Source: Caulobacter endophyticus (GTDB lineage Bacteria; Pseudomonadota; Alphaproteobacteria; Caulobacterales; Caulobacteraceae). Taken from it: a stretch of DNA of 64,000 bases. The stretch is from assembly GCF_029543245.1 (NCBI RefSeq), contig NZ_JARQWV010000004.1:213139-277138 (forward strand), given 5' to 3'. Both the position numbers and the translations under genes were made by a program. This document shows, piece after piece, positions 36,383 to 43,966 of this stretch (position 1 is its first letter; the number at the start of each line of letters is the position of its first letter). The notes beneath the pieces were generated by a model. That model worked only from the letters and a program-made list of their open reading frames with translations. It had not been told where the DNA came from and ran no database searches.

Positions 36383-37627
36383 TCAGGGTGTGCGTCGGCC
36401 AGGGGGATCGGGCTCGCCGTCCTCGGGCGCGGCCGGCGCGCGGGCCGGCGGCTCGGGCGGCGGATCATCCCAAAGCCCCCCCGCCGAAGCGGCCGACGAG
36501 GCGTTGGCCCCGGCCGGTGGCGCGTAGGAGGCGCGCGCGCGGCCGACGACGGCGCTGGTCGAGGCGGCCCGGCGCCCACCGCCCGAAGCAGCGGCGCCGT
36601 CGCCTGACGACCCGCCGGGGGGCGAGCCGCCGGATGCTCCTCCCCTGCCGCCGCCTTGGCCGCCGCCCTGGCCCCCGCTGGGCAGCCGGGAGGCCGAGCG
36701 GGCCGAGGCGGCCGATCCCGCTGCGCCTGCGCCCATGGCCCAGCGTCCGGCCAGGGCCAGTCCGCCCACCGTGGCGGCCAGGCCCACCGCCCCGGCGGCG
36801 GCCGAGCCGGCGCTGAGCTGCGGACCGCCGGTGATTAGAGCGGCCGCCAGGGCGGGCAGCTTCAGCGCCAGCATGACGATCAGCAGGGCGGCCAGCAGCA
36901 GCCCGCAGGACTCTTCCCAGGCCGGCTCCGGGGACACGACATAGCTGGCGAAGATCTGCTCGCCGATCGAGACCACCAGGGCCAGGGCCATCACCTTCGC
37001 GCCCACCGAGACGACGTAGCCGATGGCCCGCTCGGCCATGAAGGCGGTCTTGGTCAGGATCCCGAACGGCACGGTGACGAAGCCGATCAAGGTGACGACG
37101 TAGAACTCGATGACGGTGACGGCGATTTCGATGCCAAGCACGATGTAGGCCAGCACGATGCCGAGCGCCGAGAGGCCGGTGATCAGGATGGCGTCGATGT
37201 GGTTGAAAAACCCCAGTCCGCCGCCCTCGCCTGCGATGCGACCGATGTATTTGAGCAGGTCGAAGGCCACATCGAGCCCGTCATGAACGACGCGAGAGGG
37301 CTGCATGAGGTCGCCGATCGTCATGCGCCCGCCGCCGGCTTTCAGCCCCAGGGCGGCAAAGCCGTTAACGACGGTCAAGGTCAAGGCGCGCCACCCCGAG
37401 ATCAGCCAGGCGAAGAAGCCAAACAGCAGAATCTTGCGCACCAGCGCCGCGGGGACGTTCTCGTGCTCGTCCAGCGCCCAGAGCAGCGCCGAGACGCCCA
37501 GGCTGATGGTCATCAGAATTCCGAACGTCGCCTGGACGTCGCCCTGGATCAGCCCGAACCCCGAGCCGACCTGCGTGGTGTAGCGGTCGAGCAGATCGTC
37601 GATGGCGGCGGGCGAAGCGGTGGACAT
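36383..37627 (-). CDS. trbL: Conjugal transfer protein TrbL (VirB6-like)
   Basis: The 414-residue inner-membrane protein has five to six hydrophobic segments between residues 25 and 290 (for example ILFGFFAWLISGWRALTLTV, ITGLSALGIVLAYIVLGIEI and LLLAALLIVMLALKLPALAA). A Gly/Ser/Ala-rich low-complexity cytoplasmic tail follows. It forms the inner-membrane part of the channel. The order trbJ-K-L-F-G-I is the standard one. Confidence 0.93.
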   Translation of the reverse strand: MSTASPAAIDDLLDRYTTQVGSGFGLIQGDVQATFGILMTISLGVSALLWALDEHENVPAALVRKILLFGFFAWLISGWRALTLTVVNGFAALGLKAGGGRMTIGDLMQPSRVVHDGLDVAFDLLKYIGRIAGEGGGLGFFNHIDAILITGLSALGIVLAYIVLGIEIAVTVIEFYVVTLIGFVTVPFGILTKTAFMAERAIGYVVSVGAKVMALALVVSIGEQIFASYVVSPEPAWEESCGLLLAALLIVMLALKLPALAAALITGGPQLSAGSAAAGAVGLAATVGGLALAGRWAMGAGAAGSAASARSASRLPSGGQGGGQGGGRGGASGGSPPGGSSGDGAAASGGGRRAASTSAVVGRARASYAPPAGANASSAASAGGLWDDPPPEPPARAPAAPEDGEPDPPGRRTP

Positions 37628-37634
37628 TGGGCGC

Positions 37635-37874
37635 TCAGAAGCTGTGCCGGGGCCGGCGTGGCGGCGGCGGCGAGAGGACAGACAGGCGTTGTCGGTCCGC
37701 CTCCGCCTTGTCGGCCGCCGCCTGCATCGCGGCTCTGCAACGGCCGCTCATCGGCGTGCGCCTGGTCCATTCCTGCCGGGAGCAGGCCTTCTCCTGCGGC
37801 TGGATCGGAGATTTTGGTTCGCAGGCGGGAAGGGCCAGGACGACAAACCCTAGGACGGCGGCGCGGCGGAGCAT
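37635..37874 (-). CDS. TrbK-like entry-exclusion lipoprotein
   Basis: The 79-residue protein has a lipoprotein signal (MLRRAAVLGFVVLALPAC with Cys18 as the lipid site) and a short periplasmic part. Its position between trbJ and trbL and its size are those of TrbK entry-exclusion proteins, which stop a cell from receiving the same element twice. The last 24 residues (KAEADRQRLSVLSPPPPRRP and RHSF) are nearly the same as the end of TrbJ, so the gene seems to have arisen or been extended by duplication of the trbJ 3' end. It starts on the last base of the trbJ stop. Confidence 0.75.
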   Translation of the reverse strand: MLRRAAVLGFVVLALPACEPKSPIQPQEKACSRQEWTRRTPMSGRCRAAMQAAADKAEADRQRLSVLSPPPPRRPRHSF

Positions 37875-38596
37875 CAGAAGCTGTTCCTGGGTTTGGAGGG
37901 GGGCGGCGCGCTCAGAACCGAAAGTCTTTCACGGTCGGCCTCAGCCTTGCTGGCGAGGGCGCGCTTCTCGGCCTCGTAGGTCTGGGCCTGCCGTCCTTGG
38001 GTGATCAGCAGGACCTGGAGCTGGGTGAGCTGGGTCGAGAGCGCCGCCAGCAGCTGGTTGGTGGCCTGGATCGCCGCGGTCTGCCCGGCCGCGGCCTGGG
38101 AGGCGTCCACCGCCGCACCGACCGCCCCGGCCGTGACACCCTGGGCCTGGGCGATCTGGTTTTGAACCTGCAGGGCGTCCTGCAGGGTCTGGCGACTAGC
38201 CTGGCTCCAGGCCTTGAGCCTGTCGGCCAGGGCGGCTGGAGAGAGCCCGGCCAGATCGCCCGGATAGAGGGCGGCGAACTCGCGACTGATGTCCGCGGCC
38301 GTGTAGCCCAGACCCTGGGCCTGGCGCAGCAGGCCGGTGGCCTGGCTTGCGATGTCGCGAAGGGGGCCGGTGACGTCCAGGCCCAGGGTCTGGAGCATGC
38401 GCTCGGAATTGGCCAGTTGCGCCTGCAGGGTCTGGATCTGCTGCAGGCCCTGGCTGACCTGCTTGAGCATCTGGGCCACCGCGGCGGGATCATAGACGGT
38501 GAGCTGGGCGCGGGCCGCAGGCGCCAGGCCCGCCGCCAAAAGCGGCGCCAGTCCCAGAGGCGTCCAGCCCAGAAGACGGCGACGACTGGGGGTCAT
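37874..38596 (-). CDS. trbJ: Conjugal transfer protein TrbJ (VirB5-like)
   Basis: The 240-residue protein has a Tat-like signal (TPSRRRLLGWTPLGLAPLLA, cleavage near ARA) and a helical VirB5 body (VYDPAAVAQMLKQVSQGLQQ, then LLITQGRQAQTYEAEKRAL). It is a minor pilus/tip protein. It overlaps both neighbours by one to four bases, so the operon is tightly packed. The C-terminus EADRERLSVLSAPPPSKPRN is shared with the next gene. Confidence 0.93.
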   Translation of the reverse strand: MTPSRRRLLGWTPLGLAPLLAAGLAPAARAQLTVYDPAAVAQMLKQVSQGLQQIQTLQAQLANSERMLQTLGLDVTGPLRDIASQATGLLRQAQGLGYTAADISREFAALYPGDLAGLSPAALADRLKAWSQASRQTLQDALQVQNQIAQAQGVTAGAVGAAVDASQAAAGQTAAIQATNQLLAALSTQLTQLQVLLITQGRQAQTYEAEKRALASKAEADRERLSVLSAPPPSKPRNSF

Positions 38597-38865
38597 GGGG
38601 TGGTCTCCTCCTGCAACGGTGTGGAGTTCTCGGCCTCAAGGGCCAGGAAGCGCGGCTCCGACGCCCCGCGCACGGCCAGGGCGGCGGCCAGCCAGGCCAC
38701 GCCGGCCGCCACCAGCGGCGGGCTGACCAGGACCTGCGCGCCGGCCACGGCCATAAGCGCGCCGGGCGCGAGCAGGACGAGGAAGGCCAGGCGCCGACGG
38801 CGCGGGCTGGCCGTCCACGCAGCCGGCAGCCGCCCCCAGGGACCCAGGCGCGGATCAGGCCGCAT
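38593..38865 (-). CDS. Small membrane protein between trbE and trbJ
   Basis: The 90-residue product has two hydrophobic helices (LAFLVLLAPGALMAVAGAQV and PPLVAAGVAWLAAALAV) and charged ends. It overlaps trbE by 11 bases and trbJ by 4, so it is certainly part of the operon. The N-terminal PRRRRLAFLVLL indicates the N-in orientation. I do not know a named family; it may help anchor TrbE or TrbJ at the membrane. Confidence 0.75.
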   Translation of the reverse strand: MRPDPRLGPWGRLPAAWTASPRRRRLAFLVLLAPGALMAVAGAQVLVSPPLVAAGVAWLAAALAVRGASEPRFLALEAENSTPLQEETTP

Positions 38866-41311
38866 GGCGGGCCTGCGTCAGGAACTCGGCGACCTCGGGC
38901 AGGCCCTTGGCGCGATAGAAGGCCGGCGCGAAGCCTCTCTGGCCATGCTCGGCCAGGAGCTTTGTCATCAGGGCCTGGTCGCCGGGCGAGGCCGAGCCGA
39001 CGGCGGCCAGGGCCACGGGCCCCAGGCCCAGCTCGAACAGGCGATCGCCGGCTGGACTTTGATAGTAGTATTCGCGCTTGGCGGTGGCCCCGGCGATGAT
39101 CGACACCTGCTGGGCGTTGAGGCCGAAGGCGGCGTAGGCCTTGGCCAGATCCGGCGTGCGCGCGTCCGGATTGGGCAGGAAGATCCTTGTCGGACAGGCC
39201 TCCAGCAGCGCGCCGGCGATCGGCGAGGCCAGGGTCGTCTTAAGGCTGGGGGTGGTGAAGATCACCGCCACGTTCTTCTTGCGCAGGGTCAGCAGCCACT
39301 CGCGGATCTTGCCGGCGAAGACGGTCGACTCCAGCAGGAGCCAGGCCTCGTCGAGAACGAGCAGGGTCGGGCGACCATCGAAGTCGCGGGCCAGCCGGTG
39401 GAAGAGACAGGTCAGAACCGGGGCGACGGCTGTGCGGCTGGCAATCAGCTCGCCCATCTCGAACGCCTGCCAGTCTGCCCTAGCCAGATCCACCTCTGCC
39501 GCATCGAGCAGCCGGCCGTAAGGGCCAGCCAGGGTGAACGGCGCCAGCGCCGCCTTGAGCGCCCTGTCCTGCAGGGTCGCGGCCAGCAGCGTGAGGGTGC
39601 GCTGGGACCGCGGCGCGGCGGCCAGACTCTGCAAGGCCGTCCAGACCGCTTCGCGCACCGCCGGGTCAAGGGTCATGCCGCTGGAGACCAGCAGATCCTC
39701 CACCCACCCTTGCGCCCAGGTCCGCTCGTCTGGGTCGTCGATGTCCGCGAGAGGCTGGAACGCCAGGCCTCCCCCGCCGCCCAGGTCGTGAAAGGCGCCG
39801 CCGACCAGCAAGGTGGCGGCCCGGGCGCTGGCGCCCTTGTCGATGAGGCGCACCTGGGCCTGCGGATAGCGCAGCCACTGCAGCGCCATGGTCAGCAGCA
39901 GCACCGACTTGCCCGCCCCGGTCGGCCCGCCCACGAAGGCGTGGCCGACGTCGCCCTGGAAGAGGTCGAGGCGAAACGGCGTGGTCGAGCCGGTCAGGGC
40001 GTGCATCAGCGGCGGCTGGGGACCTTCAAAGCCGCGCTTGGCGCATTCGGCCGACAGGTGGGCGTTGTGGTCGGGGCCGGGCCAGATCGCCGAGACCGGC
40101 AGCAGGTCGCAGAGATTGAGCGTGCTGACCAGCGGCCGCCGCTGGTCGGCATAGGCCTGGCCCGGCAGGCCGCCCAGCCACGCCTCCACGGCGTTGAGGT
40201 CCTCGACCTTGGCCACGAACCCGGCGCGATTGACGACGCTCTCGACCTGCCGCACCTGGGCGGCCAGCACGTCGGGATCGGGATGGGTCAGGGTGATGGT
40301 GGGGGTGACGTAGCCCAGCGCCGCCAGGTCGTCGCCGAGCATCGCCAGGGCCGCGTTGGCGTCATGGGCCTTCTGGGCCGCGTCGGGATCCTCCAGGACC
40401 GACGGCTCCCTGGTGATCGCCTCCTTCAGAAGGGCCAGGATACCCTTGCGCTTGGCGAACCAGCGCTTGCGCAGGGTGGTGACGGCCTTGCGCGCATCCT
40501 CCTTGTCGAGCGGCAGGAAACGGGTGACCCAGCGATAGGCAAGGCCCAGGCCGTTGAGCTGGTCGAGGATCCCCGGCCAGGAGGCGGCCGGATAGGCGCG
40601 CACCGACAGGGTGCGCAGGTAGTGGCCGCCCAGTCGCGGATAGAGACCGCCCTGAAGGTCGTCGTCGGTCAGGAAGGCGTCGAGATAGGCCGGCGACGGC
40701 GGCGGCGCGACAGGGTGGGCCTTGGTCGAGACGCAGGCGTGCAGATAGGTCAGGGTCGCCGCGTCGTCGAGCGGCGCCACCATGGGCAGGACGCCGGCCA
40801 GGATGTCGCGCAGGCTGGCCACCGCGGCCTGGAACTCGTCGAGCGCGGCGCGGTAGAGGGCCGAGGCGCCCTTGCCGTCAGGAAGGTTCTCCACCAGCAG
40901 GCTGCGGGCCGCGCCGACCGCGTCCTCCGGCGGCAGGAAGGTCAGGGTCAGGAAGTAGCGGCTCTCGAAGTGCACGCCCTCGGCCTCGAAATCGGCGCGT
41001 CGCTCTTCGTCGACCAGGTGACTGATCGGGTCGGGATAGGCCGCGGCCGGATAGGCTCGCGAGGGCCGGCGCACGGCCTCGACATGCACGCACCAGCGCG
41101 AACCCAGCCGCCGCAGGGCGTTGTTGATCTGGGCCCGGGCGGCCACAAGGCCGATGTCGGTGGCGCTGGCCAGGTCCGGCCCCCGAAACGCCAGGGTCTG
41201 CTGGAAGGCCCCGTCCTTGTTGAGCACTACGCCGGGCGCGATCAGCAACGCCCAGGGCAGGTGGTCGAACAGCCGGCTGGATTTTCTACGATACTCGCCC
41301 AGAAACAACAT
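38855..41311 (-). CDS. trbE: Conjugal transfer ATPase TrbE (VirB4-like)
   Basis: The 818-residue ATPase carries the CagE/TrbE N-terminal domain (SRLFDHLPWALLIAPGVVLN), Walker A GGPTGAGKSVLLL at about 457-467 and Walker B LLVLDEAWLLLE at about 645-655. It powers pilus assembly at the inner membrane. All ATPase residues look intact, so this part of the transfer machine is not decayed. It follows trbD after 11 bases. Confidence 0.96.
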   Translation of the reverse strand: MLFLGEYRRKSSRLFDHLPWALLIAPGVVLNKDGAFQQTLAFRGPDLASATDIGLVAARAQINNALRRLGSRWCVHVEAVRRPSRAYPAAAYPDPISHLVDEERRADFEAEGVHFESRYFLTLTFLPPEDAVGAARSLLVENLPDGKGASALYRAALDEFQAAVASLRDILAGVLPMVAPLDDAATLTYLHACVSTKAHPVAPPPSPAYLDAFLTDDDLQGGLYPRLGGHYLRTLSVRAYPAASWPGILDQLNGLGLAYRWVTRFLPLDKEDARKAVTTLRKRWFAKRKGILALLKEAITREPSVLEDPDAAQKAHDANAALAMLGDDLAALGYVTPTITLTHPDPDVLAAQVRQVESVVNRAGFVAKVEDLNAVEAWLGGLPGQAYADQRRPLVSTLNLCDLLPVSAIWPGPDHNAHLSAECAKRGFEGPQPPLMHALTGSTTPFRLDLFQGDVGHAFVGGPTGAGKSVLLLTMALQWLRYPQAQVRLIDKGASARAATLLVGGAFHDLGGGGGLAFQPLADIDDPDERTWAQGWVEDLLVSSGMTLDPAVREAVWTALQSLAAAPRSQRTLTLLAATLQDRALKAALAPFTLAGPYGRLLDAAEVDLARADWQAFEMGELIASRTAVAPVLTCLFHRLARDFDGRPTLLVLDEAWLLLESTVFAGKIREWLLTLRKKNVAVIFTTPSLKTTLASPIAGALLEACPTRIFLPNPDARTPDLAKAYAAFGLNAQQVSIIAGATAKREYYYQSPAGDRLFELGLGPVALAAVGSASPGDQALMTKLLAEHGQRGFAPAFYRAKGLPEVAEFLTQARHAA

Positions 41312-41322
41312 GATCCTGCGCC

Positions 41323-41583
41323 TCAGCCGTCGAGCCAGGCCGGCTGGCGTATGTGCCGGCGAAGAATGTCGAAGACGTAGGGGTCCTTGCGCGCCAGGAC
41401 ATAGGCGCCGGCCCAGAGCCCCAGACCCAGCGGGACGCCGATCAGCGGGGCCTGCAGGCCCAGCGCCAGGATCGCCGTCAAGGTGCCGATGAGCACGGCC
41501 AGGCCCCGCGGCACCCCGCCCAGGGTGATCGGCTCGGCCAGCGAGCCATGGAAGTCGATCTCGAACCCTTCGACCCGCTCCAT
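41323..41583 (-). CDS. trbD: Conjugal transfer protein TrbD (VirB3-like)
   Basis: The 86-residue protein begins MERVEGFEIDFHGSLAEPIT and has two hydrophobic segments (GLAVLIGTLTAILALGL and GVPLGLGLWAGAYVLA), then DPYVFDILRRHIRQPAWLDG, the typical end of TrbD. The ATG at 41583 follows the trbC stop after two bases. It works with TrbE in the inner membrane. Confidence 0.93.
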   Translation of the reverse strand: MERVEGFEIDFHGSLAEPITLGGVPRGLAVLIGTLTAILALGLQAPLIGVPLGLGLWAGAYVLARKDPYVFDILRRHIRQPAWLDG

Positions 41584-41585
41584 CA

Positions 41586-41933
41586 CTAAAAGCCCGCCCC
41601 GCCGGTGAAGTTGAAGAAGGACAGGGCGAACGAGGAGGCGGTGAAGGCGATCGACAGCCCGAAGATGACGCTCAGGCCCCGTCGCACCCACGAGCCGCCT
41701 TCGGAGAAGGCCACCCCCAGACCCGTCAAGGCGATGGCGATCACCCCGATCGCCTTGGCCACGGGGCCGGTGATGGAGTCGGCCACGGCGCTGAGCTTAT
41801 CGTCCCAGGGCATGGCCGCGCCCCCGCCGCCCGAGGCCAGGGCCGGACCGGCGGCCAGCACCAGGACCGTCGACAGAACCAGCAGGCGCAGCAGGCGAGG
41901 GGAGGGGCGCGATGGGAAGGTGGGCGTTCGCAT
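41586..41933 (-). CDS. trbC: Conjugative pilin TrbC (VirB2-like)
   Basis: The 115-residue pilin precursor has a long signal peptide (RLLRLLVLSTVLVLAAGPAL with a cut near ASG) and two hydrophobic helices (AIGVIAIALTGLGVAF and GLSVIFGLSIAFTASSFALS). The ATG at 41933 gives the usual length. It is the first gene of the trb operon seen here. In complete systems trbB (the VirB11 ATPase) stands in front of it; that place here holds no such gene. Confidence 0.93.
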   Translation of the reverse strand: MRTPTFPSRPSPRLLRLLVLSTVLVLAAGPALASGGGGAAMPWDDKLSAVADSITGPVAKAIGVIAIALTGLGVAFSEGGSWVRRGLSVIFGLSIAFTASSFALSFFNFTGGAGF

Positions 41934-42339
41934 GGCCGGGTCCTCGCGGTTGACGCCAAGACCGTGCACAGCCTGAGTTTGCGTCGCAATTCAGCAGATT
42001 TCGCCAGTGAAAACCCACGGGACTTCAGCGTAACAATCCCCGGCGTGGTCTACCGGCGTCGATCTTGGAGAGGTGGATAGGATATGCAGCTCCAAGGGCG
42101 GGGGCGCGGTCACCAGGACGGATGGCAAGCCATCTTTGTCCAGGGCCCGATTGGCGGTGACCGCGCAAACAAGGACGGCGCGATCCGTCGAGCTCTTGTC
42201 GCGTTCGCACCTTCGAAAGGCGCGCCAACCACGCATCCGATAGCATCGCCAGGGCTTTGGCTGACTGCGCCCGGGTCATTCGCGGGTTGATGAATCAGAA
42301 AAGCATCGGCGCCGGCAGGCAAACCTCACCTGCCCCCAG
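41934..42339. other. Region upstream of trbC without a recognised gene
   Basis: These 406 bases occupy the position where trbB normally lies. Short minus-strand frames exist (for example 42025-42279) but show no VirB11 motif or other domain. The trb promoter is expected here; no -10/-35 pair can be named with confidence. The change from element to host DNA may fall near here. Confidence 0.4.
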
Positions 42340-42543
42340 TCAGATCTCGCCGAGGCTAACCGCTAGAGCCACGGCGTGGGCGCGATTTCGCGCTCCAAGC
42401 CGTCTATAGGCCTCCGAGAAGTAGCTGTTCACCGTGTGCTCGGAGATTCCCAGCTTGTGGGCGATCTGAGCGGCAGTCCTTCCCTTTTGGGCCTCTGACA
42501 AACATTCACGCTGACGCGGCGTAAGACGGTAACGACCTGACAC
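42340..42543 (-). CDS. LuxR-type helix-turn-helix mini-regulator
   Basis: The 67-residue protein is a bare LuxR C-terminal domain: LTPRQRECLSEAQKGRTAAQ, IAHKLGISEHTVNSYFSEAY and ALAVSLGEI. The acidic and tyrosine positions of the GerE fold are in place. There is no sensor or receiver domain, so it either acts constitutively or needs a partner. It lies upstream of the trb operon and in the same direction and could control it, but 406 bases separate them. Confidence 0.8.
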   Translation of the reverse strand: MSGRYRLTPRQRECLSEAQKGRTAAQIAHKLGISEHTVNSYFSEAYRRLGARNRAHAVALAVSLGEI

Positions 42544-43966
42544 TCGGTTACTCCGGCTAGGCTAGCCGGCCTGTCCGTTAAGAGACGGCGCCCCCAAACA
42601 AAGCCGTTCTCAAGCGGCGTTGTACGCGAACCTCGACCTACAGCGGACGTGGCTCAACTCATGATGGAGCCCCTACTATCATCGGCGTAAGCAGACCGAA
42701 AGGTCCAATGTCGGATTTGTGACAGTCGACAGCCGGCTAAGGCGCGGACGGCAACCCACCGCAGGGCCTGGGCGCCAAGATGAGCAATCGGACGACAGGG
42801 TCCGTCGGACCGGGCGATTGACAGCCTACCCGCCGTCGCAACCCGAGCGGCGCGAAGCGGTTCGTTGGAGGATTTCGCAAACGTGCTGGCTTCGCCGTGG
42901 GCAGGCGACAACCGTGGAGCCGTTTGATCCTATGGCCAGCCTCGGCCTTTTCGCGTCCGGCCAGGCTTGGCGCTCTTTGCGGCCGGTTCCAAGGCGTTAG
43001 CTCAGCAGCAGCAGGGTCACCAGGAAGCCGATCGAGAACAGCGCTGCTGCAATGACGCCCACCCACCCGATAGGCGTAAGAAGGCGGGGGTTTGGTCGAG
43101 CGCGCGGCGGCATTGGCGCAAGCATAGGCCGCCATGACCAGCAGCGCCAGACCGAGCGGTGCGTGACGCGATCATGTCGGGGCGTGGAGCATCATCTCAA
43201 TGACGCCATCGACGTGGCGATCGGCAGGTTTGAGCGCACCAGTGCGCCCAGGCAGCGGGCGACGCTAGGACCTGCTCCTCGTGGAGGATTTCGCATTCGA
43301 TCCCGCCTGATTTCAGGACGTCTTGCGTCAGGGTTCTGAGCGCGGCTTCCAAGCCTGACGCACCTGTTGGGCCTAGCTGGCGGCGTGGATGACGGCGGCC
43401 GTGAGCGAGCTGATCGGCCAGAGCGGACCTGTCCCATGGAAGGGCTGGGCCCGCCGTGCCGGCCGTATGTATATCGCGCCATAGCCCGCGCCTCGTTGGG
43501 GGCGCAGGTTCCTCGGCGCGGCAAGCTCATTCTCCGCACCCAGTGCGGAGATAATGCCGCCTAATTCTCCGCATACAGGTTTGCCGCGACGCTCCCGGCT
43601 CCTGCCTCGCCATGAGGACTTGGCCCCATCCGCTGACGCGGCGGTTCTGCCTGCAACGGATGGAAATACGGGGGAGCGCGAAAGGGCGCAGAGGTTAAGG
43701 CGGGCGGCGCCTGGCGTTGGTCTCGCGGCATTTGGCCGGCCGCCGCCGTTGAGGTGATGCGCGCCGGCGTGGCTCGCGCATCGAACAATCCGCCTCGGGC
43801 GCCTGCACGCAGAGCATGCGGACATGCAATTTCCGCAAAGGGGGGCGCAGGCTTTTATATTCTGAGCTGATCGGTCAGGCTCGGCCCGTTGACAAGCACA
43901 CGTGCCACTCTTGGCGCAACCTGCACAGCCGCGCTGGACAACGTGTGTCGCACAGGAGGCCGTCTC
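42544..43966. other. 1.4-kb region with almost no coding signal
   Basis: No frame here combines a ribosome site with a recognisable domain, apart from the tiny membrane peptide listed separately. Overlapping Arg/Pro-rich frames on both strands look random. No tRNA, insertion sequence or integrase remnant is visible. It could be a decayed region at the border of the mobile block. Confidence 0.4.
42997..43113 (-). CDS. Candidate 38-residue membrane peptide
   Basis: The frame encodes a basic start (MPPRARPNPRLLTPIG) and one strong hydrophobic helix (WVGVIAAALFSIGFLVTLLL) ending in S. Basic residues before the helix follow the positive-inside rule. There is no clear Shine-Dalgarno sequence, so the evidence is only the shape of the peptide. 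Confidence 0.4.
   Translation of the reverse strand: MPPRARPNPRLLTPIGWVGVIAAALFSIGFLVTLLLLS

Noticed and set aside
37199..41380. 1393-codon open frame on the plus strand
   Set aside because: It is the exact shadow of the trb genes on the minus strand; its sequence is rich in Arg, Gly and Gln and has no domain, whereas each minus-strand gene has clear motifs.
21339..42339. tRNA or integrase marking an insertion site of the mobile block
   Set aside because: I found no tRNA-like cloverleaf, no integrase and no obvious direct repeats at either end; borders therefore remain unknown.
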